NCBI GenBank assembly: GCA_002297545.1 | Contig: DBLZ01000067.1 | Coordinates: forward strand, 1-19,603 | Length of the DNA: 19,603 nt | From: Prevotellaceae bacterium UBA711 | Lineage (GTDB): Bacteria; Bacteroidota; Bacteroidia; Bacteroidales; Bacteroidaceae | Direction of reading: 5' to 3' | In this document: positions 1-8,350 of the stretch, one piece after another | How positions within the stretch are numbered: position 1 is the first letter of the stretch | Layout of the letters: each line of letters starts with the position of its first letter | Notes under the pieces: generated by a model | The model's input: the letters and a program-made list of their open reading frames with translations, nothing else | Told to the model about the DNA's origin: nothing | Databases searched by the model: none | Position numbers and translations under genes: made by a program

Positions 1-106
1 GGTGCCGCTCGGCACTCCAGCCGGGGCTTTTTCGGCAAAGTTCCGCCGGCCGGCTCCCGAGAGCGGGAAATGCGAAAGAAAGAAGACGTAGTATAGAACC
101 AAGCGT
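1..106. other. Left-edge stretch without an assignable gene
   Basis: No gene is called here. Frame 1 is open from the window edge to a TAG at 94-96 and would give a short arginine-rich tail, so it could be the last 31 codons of a gene cut by the edge. The other frames are also open for much of the stretch, so this cannot be decided. There are small GC-rich hairpins (a GTGCC/GGCAC pair near 2-16, a GCCGGCCGGC palindrome near 46-55, TCCCG/CGGGA near 56-69). No Bacteroidetes -7 box (TAnnTTTG) for lpxH is visible. Confidence 0.3.
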
Positions 107-973
107 ATGGCCTATTATTTTGCATCGGATGTCCACCTGGGACTCGACTATCGAGGCGCCGGCTCACGAGAACGTGAGCGGCGCTTCGTGCATTGGCTCG
201 AGACGATACGAGGCGATTGCGAAGGGTTGTTTTTGGCGGGCGATGTGTTCGATTTCTGGTTCGAGTACCACAACGTCGTACCTAAAGGATTCACGCGCTT
301 CCTGGGCAAACTGTCCGAACTGACCGACGCTGGCATAGAGGTGCACTTCTTCACGGGCAACCACGACATGTGGGCGTTCGACTACCTGCACGACGAATGC
401 GGAGTGACACTTCACTTCGCACCCTGCGAGATCACCCTACCCTCTGCCGACGGCTCCGCCCCCCGGCCCAAAGCTTTCCTGGCCCATGGCGACGGCCTGG
501 GCGACAACAGCCGCACGTTCCGCCTGCTACATGCCCTCTTCCATTCGCGACTGTGCCGATGGATGTTCCGCAACGTATTACCCGCCGACCTTGGCATGGA
601 GTTCGGGCTGAGATGGGCCAAGGCCAGCCGTCTGAAACACGACGGCAACCTCATTGCCGAAAACGGCGATACTCTACACGTTGCCCCGGACGGCACCATA
701 CGCAACAGCATGGGCGACATCCTCACCCATAACGGCACCATCGGAGAACCCTTCCTTGGCGAAAACCGGGAGCACCTCGTGCTCTTTGCCAGACAATACC
801 TGCAACACCACCCCGACATCTCCTTCTTTATCTTCGGCCACCGCCACCTGGAGCTTGACCTGATGCTCTCACGCACCGCCCGCCTCCTCGTCCTGGGCGA
901 ATGGCTCCGCAGTTTCACCTACGCCGTATGGGACGGTGAAGACCTGCTCATGGAAAACTTCGACGAGGAGTGA
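107..973 (+). CDS. lpxH: UDP-2,3-diacylglucosamine diphosphatase (LpxH-type metallophosphatase)
   Basis: Probably hydrolyses UDP-2,3-diacylglucosamine to lipid X and UMP, the fourth step of lipid A synthesis, at the cytoplasmic face of the inner membrane. The 288-residue product shows every metal-binding block of the calcineurin-like fold in order: SDVHLG (Asp8, His10), GDVFDFW (Asp46), GNHD (Asn85-Asp87), AHGDG (His127, Asp129) and GHRH (His245, His247). The FDFW and GNHD blocks and the short N-terminus are typical of LpxH rather than of general phosphoesterases. At 288 residues it is longer than E. coli LpxH (about 240). The extra length seems to lie at about residues 177-217, a Gly/Asn/Asp-rich stretch between the helical cap and the last metal block. 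The ATG at 107 gives a start immediately before the first motif. The gene stands alone and is convergent with the lipoprotein gene at 1328-1768. A related UDP-sugar phosphatase remains possible. Confidence 0.88.
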   Translation: MAYYFASDVHLGLDYRGAGSRERERRFVHWLETIRGDCEGLFLAGDVFDFWFEYHNVVPKGFTRFLGKLSELTDAGIEVHFFTGNHDMWAFDYLHDECGVTLHFAPCEITLPSADGSAPRPKAFLAHGDGLGDNSRTFRLLHALFHSRLCRWMFRNVLPADLGMEFGLRWAKASRLKHDGNLIAENGDTLHVAPDGTIRNSMGDILTHNGTIGEPFLGENREHLVLFARQYLQHHPDISFFIFGHRHLELDLMLSRTARLLVLGEWLRSFTYAVWDGEDLLMENFDEE

Positions 974-1069
974 TGTCATAAAGCATCACACGCTCCTGCA
1001 CCTTCTCACCACACATCGCAAGTCATCTCACGCCACACAAGGGGCACATCCTAACGCCTCGCAAGACGC

Positions 1070-1089
1070 CACTCCATGGCCATGGAGTG
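1070..1089. repeat. Perfect 20-bp palindrome downstream of lpxH
   Basis: CACTCCATGG is followed directly by its exact reverse complement CCATGGAGTG, with no spacer. It lies 97 nt past the lpxH stop codon between two convergent genes. It could fold as an RNA hairpin and slow transcription from either side, but no T-run follows it on either strand, so calling it a terminator would be a guess. A dimeric-protein binding site is an alternative. Confidence 0.6.
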
Positions 1090-1109
1090 CCCTCCTCACC
1101 ATCCTACCG

Positions 1110-1197
1110 CCAAAAGAACCGGTTCATGCAACCGAAAGAACCGGTTCATCACGACGGACAAACCGGTTCTTTCATCACCACAAAACTGTTCATTCAC
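1110..1197. repeat. Four phased 22-bp units with palindromic AACCGGTT-type cores
   Basis: Four consecutive 22-nt units align without gaps at 1110-1131, 1132-1153, 1154-1175 and 1176-1197. Units 1 and 2 share GAACCGGTTCAT (palindrome GAACCGGTTC at 1116-1125 and 1138-1147). Unit 3 keeps AACCGGTT at 1161-1168. Unit 4 is degenerate (AAACTGTT at 1183-1190), but its centre falls at the same 22-bp phase. A run of A's precedes each core. The spacing of about two helical turns would put all cores on one face of the DNA. The array lies between convergent genes, so it is not an obvious promoter operator. A decaying minisatellite is the simplest reading. Confidence 0.7.
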
Positions 1198-1327
1198 CCC
1201 ACCCTTCACAAGGCGTATATGCACGCCACAGCGGATACGCTGCCACGGCGCACAATTGCCGGCATCACCCCACGGGGACACACCGCCACAGGGCCCCTGG
1301 CAACACTCCTCCGAAAAAGAAGGCACG

Positions 1328-1768
1328 TCAGTACTTGCGGAAGGTCAGCGTGCCTGTTTCGCCGCTGCTGAGCACAAGGGTGTTGCCGGTAAGCCTTTCC
1401 ACTTTCATCACCCCATCCAGTGGAACTCCGAAGGTAGAGAGAGTGTCCATGGGAAGGATACTGTCGTGACCGGCGCCAATGTACTTGATAGGATCATAGA
1501 CGCGGATGTCGGCCTTACGGTTTTCAAACGATGACAGAATGGTGGCAGTGGGATAGGAAAGGCGCTGGAACATCATCATCTGCAACTGGAAACTGTAATA
1601 CAGCTTCATTTCCTTTCCGGCCACGACCTCGCCGTCGGGGGACTTCCATTCACACATCTGCCACTGACCGTCCAAGCCGTCGTTGCAGTCCATCTTGTTG
1701 CATGCGGCAAGGAGGATGCAGGAGCAGAGGGAAGCGGCAACTATGTAAGAGAGAGACTTTATATTCAT
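1328..1768 (-). CDS. Small lipoprotein, possibly lipocalin-like
   Basis: A 146-residue precursor with a signal peptide and lipobox (LLAAC, Cys23), so it should be lipidated and carried to the outer membrane or stay in the periplasm. The mature part is about 124 residues. It begins with a short Asn/Asp/Cys stretch, then a G-x-W motif (DGQWQM) followed by alternating hydrophobic strands ending in GTLTFRKY. That resembles the small beta-barrel (lipocalin-like) lipoproteins common in Bacteroidetes, but I cannot name the family. It is the last gene of the minus-strand polysaccharide/PorZ operon, 39 nt downstream of the Wzi-like gene, with no promoter visible in the gap. By position it may assist surface polysaccharide or outer membrane assembly, but this is inference only. 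Confidence 0.75.
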   Translation of the reverse strand: MNIKSLSYIVAASLCSCILLAACNKMDCNDGLDGQWQMCEWKSPDGEVVAGKEMKLYYSFQLQMMMFQRLSYPTATILSSFENRKADIRVYDPIKYIGAGHDSILPMDTLSTFGVPLDGVMKVERLTGNTLVLSSGETGTLTFRKY

Positions 1769-1807
1769 ATCCTTGTGTGTGTATTATGCGATGCGTAGTG
1801 CCGGTGC

Positions 1808-3334
1808 TCACCATTGCGTTCTGTTGAGCCAGCCGGAAAAGCGCACGGTGAGCATGCCGCCGTTGGACGTGCCCAAGAGCGATCCGTCGTTGTGACCATA
1901 GGCAGCCGTAAAGGAAAGGCCATACCCCCAGCGCGGACGATAAGTGGCTTCGAGAAGCAGATAGTTGGCCGTGAGCGGATCGTCCACAGGGCGGATGTAG
2001 GTGCCAAGGCTAAACTGATGGGTATAGAGGGCACGCCATGACCATTCGCGCGAGGGCGAACCCATGAAGCCTACGTGGTGTACACGCACACGGTTGTGGC
2101 AAGGCGCCAGGTTGCCAGAGGAGCCAAAGTAATCATTATACAGGGGAGAGAGTATAAGCGGGTTGCCCATGACGAAACCTCCCATCTGCCATGCGCCATA
2201 GATGTGGTTGGCATAGTATTCGTCGCGGGCGCTGATCTGCTGAGGGTTCTCCTCGGTCCTGTCGTGATATAGCGGGCCGGACTGGTGCATGGTACTGTTG
2301 AACTCATACAGCACAGTGGAAAGAAACGGATTGCGCGGCAGGTTGGCCTCCACGCCCAGGAGCATATCCTTCCATCCGTACTGGAAGAACATCTGGCTGT
2401 GATCCTCGAACATGTGCTCCATATACAGGCCGAGGCTCCAGTCCTTCCGACGCCAGTCCAAGCGCAGGTGCCAGGACCCTATGTGGTTGCCGGCGGCATT
2501 GGCATAATTCTCGTCATTGAGATCGCCTCCCCCGGGCAAAAATGCTGTCCACACGTTGCCGCCAAGACTTACGTTCTGCACCGGAGCGCCACCTCCATAA
2601 GGACGCACATTCCAGCCACGGCCGCCGAACTGACAGGCCATCTCCAGTCCCCCGGTGACTTCCAACGGGAAGAGTTCGCGGTTGCCGAGGCGTATGAACA
2701 GGGCCTTGGAATGAAACATGCTGCCGGAGGTATAGAGGTTGGATGTGCCGGCATTGAACCGGCGCTGCCACTTGTTGTCGGTGTACCAGCCATAGGCGAT
2801 ATGTGCCTTGAAGGCAAATATCCCTCGTGTGCCGGGAATGGCCCAGAAGTCGGGCATCTCCAGGCGGGCCTGGGGAATGGGGCGGGCATTGACACCAAGA
2901 GTCAGGCCACCGGTGGAGAGGGCACGGTTCTTCAACTCTGAGGGACGTTCCTTCTGACCGAGAGACAGGCGCAGCATCTTCCACTCTATGTCGGCATAGG
3001 CCTGTTGGATGCAAAAGTAGCCGTTCTGGGTGTTGATGGGCGAAGCCAGCTCCACGCCATAGCCCATGCGCCAGAACCAGAGCGAATCCGTCTCCACATC
3101 GCGATAGAGCGACACACGGGCCACACCGCCGAAATTGTGCGATGTACCCAGACCGTAGCGGTTGTTCGTGAACCAGAAGGGGGCATTGTCGCCTCCCCCG
3201 GCCGTGCCTTGCATTGAGACGGCGTACTGCACATTCTCTGCCATGCGGGACAACTGGGCCCTGCTGTTGGAGAAAGTAAGGCTCAGAAAGCAAAAGAGCA
3301 CGAGGTACTTGATATTGGCAAGCTTATGTATCAT
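1808..3334 (-). CDS. Wzi-like capsule assembly outer membrane protein
   Basis: A 508-residue protein with a Sec signal peptide (hydrophobic to about residue 22, likely cut after SRA) and then a body full of aromatic, alternating strands separated by Gly/Asn turns, as in a large outer membrane beta-barrel. The family signature is the N-terminal block with GGGDNAPFWFTNNRYG followed by repeated strands such as RLDWRRKDWSLGLYMEH. I recognise this as the Wzi capsule assembly family, in which E. coli Wzi is an 18-stranded barrel that attaches capsular polysaccharide to the cell surface. Its length is in the family range. It lies 29 nt after the PorZ-like gene and 39 nt before the small lipoprotein gene, all on the minus strand, which suggests one mRNA. 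The likely role is to bind or organise the polysaccharide made under the control of the upstream kinase. Confidence 0.85.
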   Translation of the reverse strand: MIHKLANIKYLVLFCFLSLTFSNSRAQLSRMAENVQYAVSMQGTAGGGDNAPFWFTNNRYGLGTSHNFGGVARVSLYRDVETDSLWFWRMGYGVELASPINTQNGYFCIQQAYADIEWKMLRLSLGQKERPSELKNRALSTGGLTLGVNARPIPQARLEMPDFWAIPGTRGIFAFKAHIAYGWYTDNKWQRRFNAGTSNLYTSGSMFHSKALFIRLGNRELFPLEVTGGLEMACQFGGRGWNVRPYGGGAPVQNVSLGGNVWTAFLPGGGDLNDENYANAAGNHIGSWHLRLDWRRKDWSLGLYMEHMFEDHSQMFFQYGWKDMLLGVEANLPRNPFLSTVLYEFNSTMHQSGPLYHDRTEENPQQISARDEYYANHIYGAWQMGGFVMGNPLILSPLYNDYFGSSGNLAPCHNRVRVHHVGFMGSPSREWSWRALYTHQFSLGTYIRPVDDPLTANYLLLEATYRPRWGYGLSFTAAYGHNDGSLLGTSNGGMLTVRFSGWLNRTQW

Positions 3335-3363
3335 GGGACAACGTGATAGAATGGTATATCAAC

Positions 3364-5739
3364 TTATTTCAGCACCACTATGCGGGTGACTACAGTCTGA
3401 CCGGCATCAGCAGTATTGCACACCACATGATACACTCCGCTGGGCACACGGTCGCCCTGCATATTGCAGCAGTTCCATCGCACCGTGCCGCCTTGGCTCC
3501 TGGCTCCCCACACGGCCCGACCGGAGGAAGAGAGGATCTTTACCTCGGCTTGCTCGGTAAGGCCCCGGATGGTAACGACGGAGTTGGTCCCTGGACGCAC
3601 AGGATTGGGATATGCCAAGACATTCTCCTCCCGCAATATGTTGTCCGGCTCTGTGACACGCGCCTCGAAACTGCATAGGCCGGCATCGGTGCCAAACATC
3701 ACACGTCCGGTGCGCGGATGAACGGCAATGCTGTGGATATAGTCGGAGAGCAAGGGAGAATTGTCCTTTGTGAAATGGTATATGGTTTCCTGCCCATCGT
3801 GGCTCACGAGATAGACACCATTGCGAAGGGTGCCTATCCACTTGCGGTTGGAGGGGTCTATCGTTATGCAGGTGATGTCCACACCGGCGAGCAGGTAGTC
3901 GGCCAAGCCGCTGCCGTCATTGCGATTGCGCTTGATTTGATGAAAACGGAAATCGGACTCAAACCAGTCCTGAGGGCGGGTGATGACAAACAAGCCTTCG
4001 TTGGTGCCGCACCATATCTGCCGGTCCTTGTCCTCGGCCATGCAATAGAACAAGGATGGATTGACGGTGGTCCCGTCCTGATTGGTGATGCTGGAACGCA
4101 GCATGTGACGGTCGTCGTCCGTGATGTTCAGCGTGCCGCCCGTATCGAAGCCAAAGAAACCGTGAGGACCTCCGTCATAGCTGACAAGGAAATTGATGCC
4201 GTGCGAACTGAACAGATACTGGTAGATATTCTGCGCACCGACAATCTCGGGATAATATAATGCCAGCCACTTGCCATCGGGGCGCAGGATGCGCACTATG
4301 GTATCGGTCTGCTGATTGGCCATCCACAGATTGCCGCGCCCGTCGTATTGCAAGGCGGCACATGTACAATAGTTCCAGGGGGAAGATGATCCGTTGTCTA
4401 TGCAGGAGAGCGGCGAGTTCTCATAGTTGTATATCTTCACCAAGTCGACCTCATCGCCATTGCCGCGACGATATTCATGCAGACCGTTACGGTAAACGGC
4501 ACCGAAGAAATGGTCTGCATCCATAGGGTCCTGAACCAGGTCCACGCTGTTGTAATGTGACAGCCGGGGATAATTCGTCTTTCGTGCAGTCTCGTCAAAC
4601 AATGTCCAACGGTCGGTGCCACCATCCTCCTCCATGTACATGAAGGTGGCGGGATAATAGGCCGCCAACTGGGTATTGATGCCACCGGCCACAAGCAGGC
4701 GGTCATCGGTATAATGCATGTGATAGAACAGATCGCGGCGCGGCGAGTTGACATCAAAGACCCGAACCTGATCTTGGAATGAGCGGTCGCGCATGTCATA
4801 ACTGTTCAGCCCGCCTATCCCCTCTGCAATATAGTAACGTCCCTTGAAGAAGGTGATGTCGTTGATGGTCTTTCGGTGTAGGAAATTGATGTTTACCCAG
4901 GGGCTGTTGTATTCCTCCTCCCAAAGGTATATCTGCGACGCGGTGCCAAACATAAGCCGTTCCTCAGTGGCAGTAAAGAATGTGACGACATTGGGCAGGA
5001 TGGCTCTTTGTGTGCCGTTGAGCAGTATCTCGGACAGGCCCTGGGCTTTGCGCCCGAACAAGTGGCCATCGAACGTTTCCAGTTGCTGGTAGACCACGTC
5101 ACTGACAGGCTTGGCCCATAAAGACTTGTCGTGCATATTGGCCGTAGCCGGGAATTTGTAGAGGCCACGGTTGGTGGCGACGTACATGGTGCCGTCAAGT
5201 TCGAGCATGGAATATAGACGGCCATCGAAAGAGCGGTAGGTCTCCCTGACTATGGCTTCGTTACAATCTATCGAAATGATACCCTTTTCGCTACACAGGT
5301 ATGCTATCTCGCCTACTTGGCAGATGTCATTGATACTGCCCCCCAATATGGAGTTATCCTTCAATGCCGAGATATTCAAGACTTCGTCATCGGCATCCAG
5401 CAGATCGATATTGCCGGTGGCATATACTATGAGCAAACGTCCCGTGGCCTTGTTATAGGAAATGTGTGTTATCTCCTTGTCGTTGAGTTCGTGCAGGCAG
5501 TCGTAAGTCTTGATACTGCCGTCAGTACTGTCATAGCGGACAAGATTGCCGGTGCGGGAATCGATAGTTCCGCTTCCCTGTGTGATACAGTAGACACAGT
5601 CTCCCGCAGGCTCCACACGGAGCGGCACGTTATAAGACAGGTACACCTGCCACTCTTCATCCTGTGAATAAGTGAAGAGGCAGGTGTATGTACTCAATAC
5701 GATAAATAAAAATGCTCGGAGCATACTATTTTTCCACAT
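3364..5739 (-). CDS. porZ: PorZ-like two-propeller protein with T9SS-type C-terminal domain
   Basis: Exported protein of about 790 residues. After a signal peptide (MWKNSMLRAFLFIVLS, likely cut near TYSQ) come repeated propeller blades (GKLLIVY/GNIDLLD-type, GTMYVATNRGLYKF, GNLWMANQQTD, IWCGTNEGLFVI, KWIGTLRNGVYLV). The last 80 or so residues form a sorting-type beta-domain (YPNPVRPG, VKILSSSGRAVW, VPSGVYHVV, final TRIVVLK). This arrangement and the N-terminal block match PorZ. In Porphyromonas PorZ is a surface component of the type IX secretion attachment complex that delivers anionic LPS to the sortase PorU. The frame stays open upstream to 5919, but that part lies inside the kinase gene. 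Starts at 5751, 5739 and 5724 all give a signal peptide. 5739 overlaps the kinase stop by 14 nt, and 5724 begins just after it. Other two-propeller surface proteins are the main alternative. Confidence 0.8.
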   Translation of the reverse strand: MWKNSMLRAFLFIVLSTYTCLFTYSQDEEWQVYLSYNVPLRVEPAGDCVYCITQGSGTIDSRTGNLVRYDSTDGSIKTYDCLHELNDKEITHISYNKATGRLLIVYATGNIDLLDADDEVLNISALKDNSILGGSINDICQVGEIAYLCSEKGIISIDCNEAIVRETYRSFDGRLYSMLELDGTMYVATNRGLYKFPATANMHDKSLWAKPVSDVVYQQLETFDGHLFGRKAQGLSEILLNGTQRAILPNVVTFFTATEERLMFGTASQIYLWEEEYNSPWVNINFLHRKTINDITFFKGRYYIAEGIGGLNSYDMRDRSFQDQVRVFDVNSPRRDLFYHMHYTDDRLLVAGGINTQLAAYYPATFMYMEEDGGTDRWTLFDETARKTNYPRLSHYNSVDLVQDPMDADHFFGAVYRNGLHEYRRGNGDEVDLVKIYNYENSPLSCIDNGSSSPWNYCTCAALQYDGRGNLWMANQQTDTIVRILRPDGKWLALYYPEIVGAQNIYQYLFSSHGINFLVSYDGGPHGFFGFDTGGTLNITDDDRHMLRSSITNQDGTTVNPSLFYCMAEDKDRQIWCGTNEGLFVITRPQDWFESDFRFHQIKRNRNDGSGLADYLLAGVDITCITIDPSNRKWIGTLRNGVYLVSHDGQETIYHFTKDNSPLLSDYIHSIAVHPRTGRVMFGTDAGLCSFEARVTEPDNILREENVLAYPNPVRPGTNSVVTIRGLTEQAEVKILSSSGRAVWGARSQGGTVRWNCCNMQGDRVPSGVYHVVCNTADAGQTVVTRIVVLK

Positions 5740-8239
5740 ATGGCTTTTCATTGTTATCCCCATGACCGTGCACGCCGTAGCCGTAATAGCCGTAATAGCC
5801 GTAATAGCCGTACCTGAGGGCATGCGAACCGTACCTGAGGGCATGTGAACGCTTATTGAGATCCACACCATTGAGCACAAGATTGCACTTTGGCAGACGT
5901 CCGTTCTCGGCAATGTCATTGATAAGTTCCATATTAGCCTTGAGGCTGTAGTCGGCTCGCAATACTATGAGCGTGATGTCTGCTACGCGGCCTATTGACA
6001 GGGTGTCGGAAACAGAAGCTACAGGCGGGGTGTCCAAAATGATATAATCATACTTGGAACGAAGATACTGAATGGCCACATCCAACTGCTGAGAACCTAT
6101 CAGCTCGGCGGGATTGGGAGGAATTATGCCCGCGGGCAACACATCCATATTCTTATGGTAACCCGACGGAATAATCTGTGCCTCCAGCAAATCATAGTCC
6201 GGATCATCGATACAGAGGAAGTTTACGATGCCCTGCTTGGTAGGCTTCAGGCCAAACAAAGACACCAGACGGGGCTTGCGGACATCCAGTCCGACAATCA
6301 CCACCTTCTTGCCCAGACAAGCCAATGACATAGCAAGATTGGCAGAAACAAAGGTCTTACCTTCACCTGGTATGCAAGATGTAGAGATTATAACCTGCTC
6401 TTTGGGCTTCAAGCAGAAGAAGACATTGGTCCTAAGGCGACGGAATGCCTCTTCCAGAATGTCGTTCCGGTTCTCATTCACGGCCACTCCCTTGCCTCCG
6501 GTATTCAGGCTCTCCTTATCAACAGGAATGTCGGCCAGGATGGCAAGGTTTGTATAGTTCTTGATATCCTCACGACCTCCAATCTTGAACCGAAGCATTT
6601 CCTTCAACCACAGCAAGCCGATGGGCAGGCCTATGCCAAAAATCAATGCAGCCAAGAGTATCATGCCACTTTTAGGACTTACTTTACCATTGATGATGGG
6701 AGCATCGATGATACGACCTTTGGCCGCAGTACTATAAAGCTGAATGAAGTTTTCCTCACGCTTCTGCAACAAGGTCAGATACAGTCCGGACTGCAATGTC
6801 TGCTGACGGGCAATACCTGTAAGCATGCGTTCCTGAGTGGGAGTCTGCTGAATACGGCCCATGGAAGCGCTGTACTCTTTCTCCAACGCGGTCTTACGCA
6901 CCTCCATATTATAATAGATGCTCTGCATGTTACTGCGGATTGATGGCCACATATCCGAAATCTCCTTGGTAATCTGGACTACCAGCGGATTATCCTCGCC
7001 GCTGCCCCTCAGGTAACGGTTACGGGTCAGCACCTTCTCATTGTACCTGGTCATCATATTTATCAGAGGCGTCACCATGGGCGTATTCTGCAGGCCAAGG
7101 TTGGCGGGAATGATCTGCAGGTAGTTACTGGGATTGTCCATGTAGTCCACCAGGATCTTCATGATGTTGTACTGTGTCTGTGCCTCCGCCAATTCACGCT
7201 TATAGGATTCTGTGGCTTGAAGGGCCGTGGTGGCATCATTGGCAAGATTGACCAGCTCATTGCTTCTCTTGTATGTCTCAATGCTACCCTCTGTAGCATC
7301 AAGTTCCCTCTTTATGCTCTCCAGACGCTCAGAAATGAACTCCTCCGTCTTGCGGGCAATTTCGTTCTTGTCTTCATTGGCATCATCATTGTAGCAGACG
7401 ACCAATTCGCGCAGATAGTCCAAGGCACGCTGGCGCTTGGTATCGCTCATACCGACATTGGCCACAGTAGTCATCTTGGAAGTTGGAGCGGCACGGAGCC
7501 CCATGGCATATGCACGTCCGATAGCGTATGGAGCACAAATTGTCACATACATCTTCTTTCCGGCCTCCAATCTCTCCATCACCTCTGTAACAGCGTCCTT
7601 ATACAAGCCCTCCTTATTATCTTTAACCGGAAAGTTCCCACTAACGTACAACATTCCATAGGGCGTTGCTATCGTATCAGGGAAATGTCGAATGTCCGAT
7701 GTAAAGGTAAGGCTTTTGGGATCCTCTTCATCAAAATATCCATCCAGGCGGAACCCCTTGTCTGTCTTTGTCACGACAAAAGACAACGGATATCGTAGCG
7801 CGTTCAATCCTACTTCCTCCAAATCCAGGAGTATCGGGCTTTCTTTGTACAACTCAGTATCAACGACAGTACCTTCCAAGAAGTATCTCACATACAATTT
7901 GAGGTTCTTAGCCACTTTGGTAGACAAGGACGCGCTGCAAAGTATCTCAAGCTCATTCTCAAAACCGTTAGAATTGGACATCATACCCAATCCATCCAAT
8001 GCCATCTCCGCCCCACGATTGAATCCAGCACCCTTATCAGCATCCTTGACAAGCATCTTCATAGATGCAGAATAGACAGGAACCTTATACCTCAGATATA
8101 GGAGGGAAGCCGATACACACAACACAACGGAGATCAGCACCCAATGCCAATTCAAATAAAAAATAGTCCACAATTTCTTCAAGTCAAACGAACTTTCTTC
8201 TTCGCCCCCTTGCATACCTGTTGCTGGATAGTCTGCCAT
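5726..8239 (-). CDS. Wzc-like tyrosine autokinase / polysaccharide co-polymerase
   Basis: An 837-residue inner membrane protein. Wzz-type chain-length domain at the N-terminus (about 17-110), TM1 at 33-50, a large periplasmic part with coiled coil (about 285-360, 440-505), TM2 at 525-546 and a cytoplasmic BY-kinase domain. Walker A is IPGEGKT (623-629), the second Walker motif is VIVGLDVRKPR (647-657) and Walker B is DYIILDTPP (731-739). The tail from 798 carries SHALRYG twice and then GYY three times, giving ten tyrosines as likely trans-autophosphorylation sites. In this family, cycles of phosphorylation control the length and export of capsule or exopolysaccharide. It is the first gene of the operon with the PorZ-like, Wzi-like and lipoprotein genes, and a consensus promoter lies 112-143 nt upstream. 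Its usual outer membrane partner (Wza) is not adjacent but encoded at 12684-13508. Confidence 0.95.
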   Translation of the reverse strand: MADYPATGMQGGEEESSFDLKKLWTIFYLNWHWVLISVVLCVSASLLYLRYKVPVYSASMKMLVKDADKGAGFNRGAEMALDGLGMMSNSNGFENELEILCSASLSTKVAKNLKLYVRYFLEGTVVDTELYKESPILLDLEEVGLNALRYPLSFVVTKTDKGFRLDGYFDEEDPKSLTFTSDIRHFPDTIATPYGMLYVSGNFPVKDNKEGLYKDAVTEVMERLEAGKKMYVTICAPYAIGRAYAMGLRAAPTSKMTTVANVGMSDTKRQRALDYLRELVVCYNDDANEDKNEIARKTEEFISERLESIKRELDATEGSIETYKRSNELVNLANDATTALQATESYKRELAEAQTQYNIMKILVDYMDNPSNYLQIIPANLGLQNTPMVTPLINMMTRYNEKVLTRNRYLRGSGEDNPLVVQITKEISDMWPSIRSNMQSIYYNMEVRKTALEKEYSASMGRIQQTPTQERMLTGIARQQTLQSGLYLTLLQKREENFIQLYSTAAKGRIIDAPIINGKVSPKSGMILLAALIFGIGLPIGLLWLKEMLRFKIGGREDIKNYTNLAILADIPVDKESLNTGGKGVAVNENRNDILEEAFRRLRTNVFFCLKPKEQVIISTSCIPGEGKTFVSANLAMSLACLGKKVVIVGLDVRKPRLVSLFGLKPTKQGIVNFLCIDDPDYDLLEAQIIPSGYHKNMDVLPAGIIPPNPAELIGSQQLDVAIQYLRSKYDYIILDTPPVASVSDTLSIGRVADITLIVLRADYSLKANMELINDIAENGRLPKCNLVLNGVDLNKRSHALRYGSHALRYGYYGYYGYYGYGVHGHGDNNEKPYVEK
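5781..5849 (-). repeat. Tandem repeats encoding the kinase tyrosine tail
   Basis: Two adjoining tandem arrays lie inside the 3' end of the kinase gene. On the + strand, CCGTAATAG occurs three times perfectly (5781-5789, 5790-5798, 5799-5807) and encodes Gly-Tyr-Tyr units. A 21-bp unit then occurs twice (5808-5828 and 5829-5849) with one C/T difference and encodes SHALRYG twice. Both units are multiples of three, so gain or loss of copies would change the number of tyrosines without breaking the frame. Confidence 0.9.
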
Positions 8240-8350
8240 AGTTTATTCAATCTGCTAACTTTGCTATTGCTTTTACGTACATTACACAGTAGGGATACAA
8301 GCGCATATCTATGTCCACATCATGACACAATACACCTACCATTTATCGTA

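Larger units (their letters stand above)
974..1327. other. Non-coding stretch between convergent genes
   Basis: The stretch separates lpxH (+) from the small lipoprotein gene (-). Besides the 20-bp palindrome (1070-1089) and the 22-bp unit array (1110-1197) listed separately, it holds short GC-rich inverted repeats (CCCCACGGGG near 1269-1278, CAGCG/CGCTG near 1233-1246, AGGGCCCCT near 1289-1297). Several frames are open through it, but the translations are low-complexity products of the repeats and resemble no known family. No obvious T-tract terminator is seen for either flanking gene. Confidence 0.5.

Noticed and set aside
1110..1197. CRISPR array
   Set aside because: The 22-nt units follow each other without unique spacers, the cores are palindromic and no cas gene is nearby.
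936..1534. Open frames running through the 974-1327 stretch
   Set aside because: They overlap the end of lpxH and the lipoprotein gene and encode His/Pro/Thr-rich sequence from the repeats. No family is recognised.
2285..2941. Open frame of 218 codons on the plus strand
   Set aside because: Antisense to the Wzi-like gene, with no recognisable family, no promoter and skewed composition.
5740..5919. In-frame upstream extension of the PorZ-like protein by about 60 residues
   Set aside because: It lies wholly inside the kinase gene, reads the tandem repeats in another frame (SGTAITAITAIT-type sequence) and would bury the signal peptide. Starts at 5751, 5739 or 5724 are more likely.
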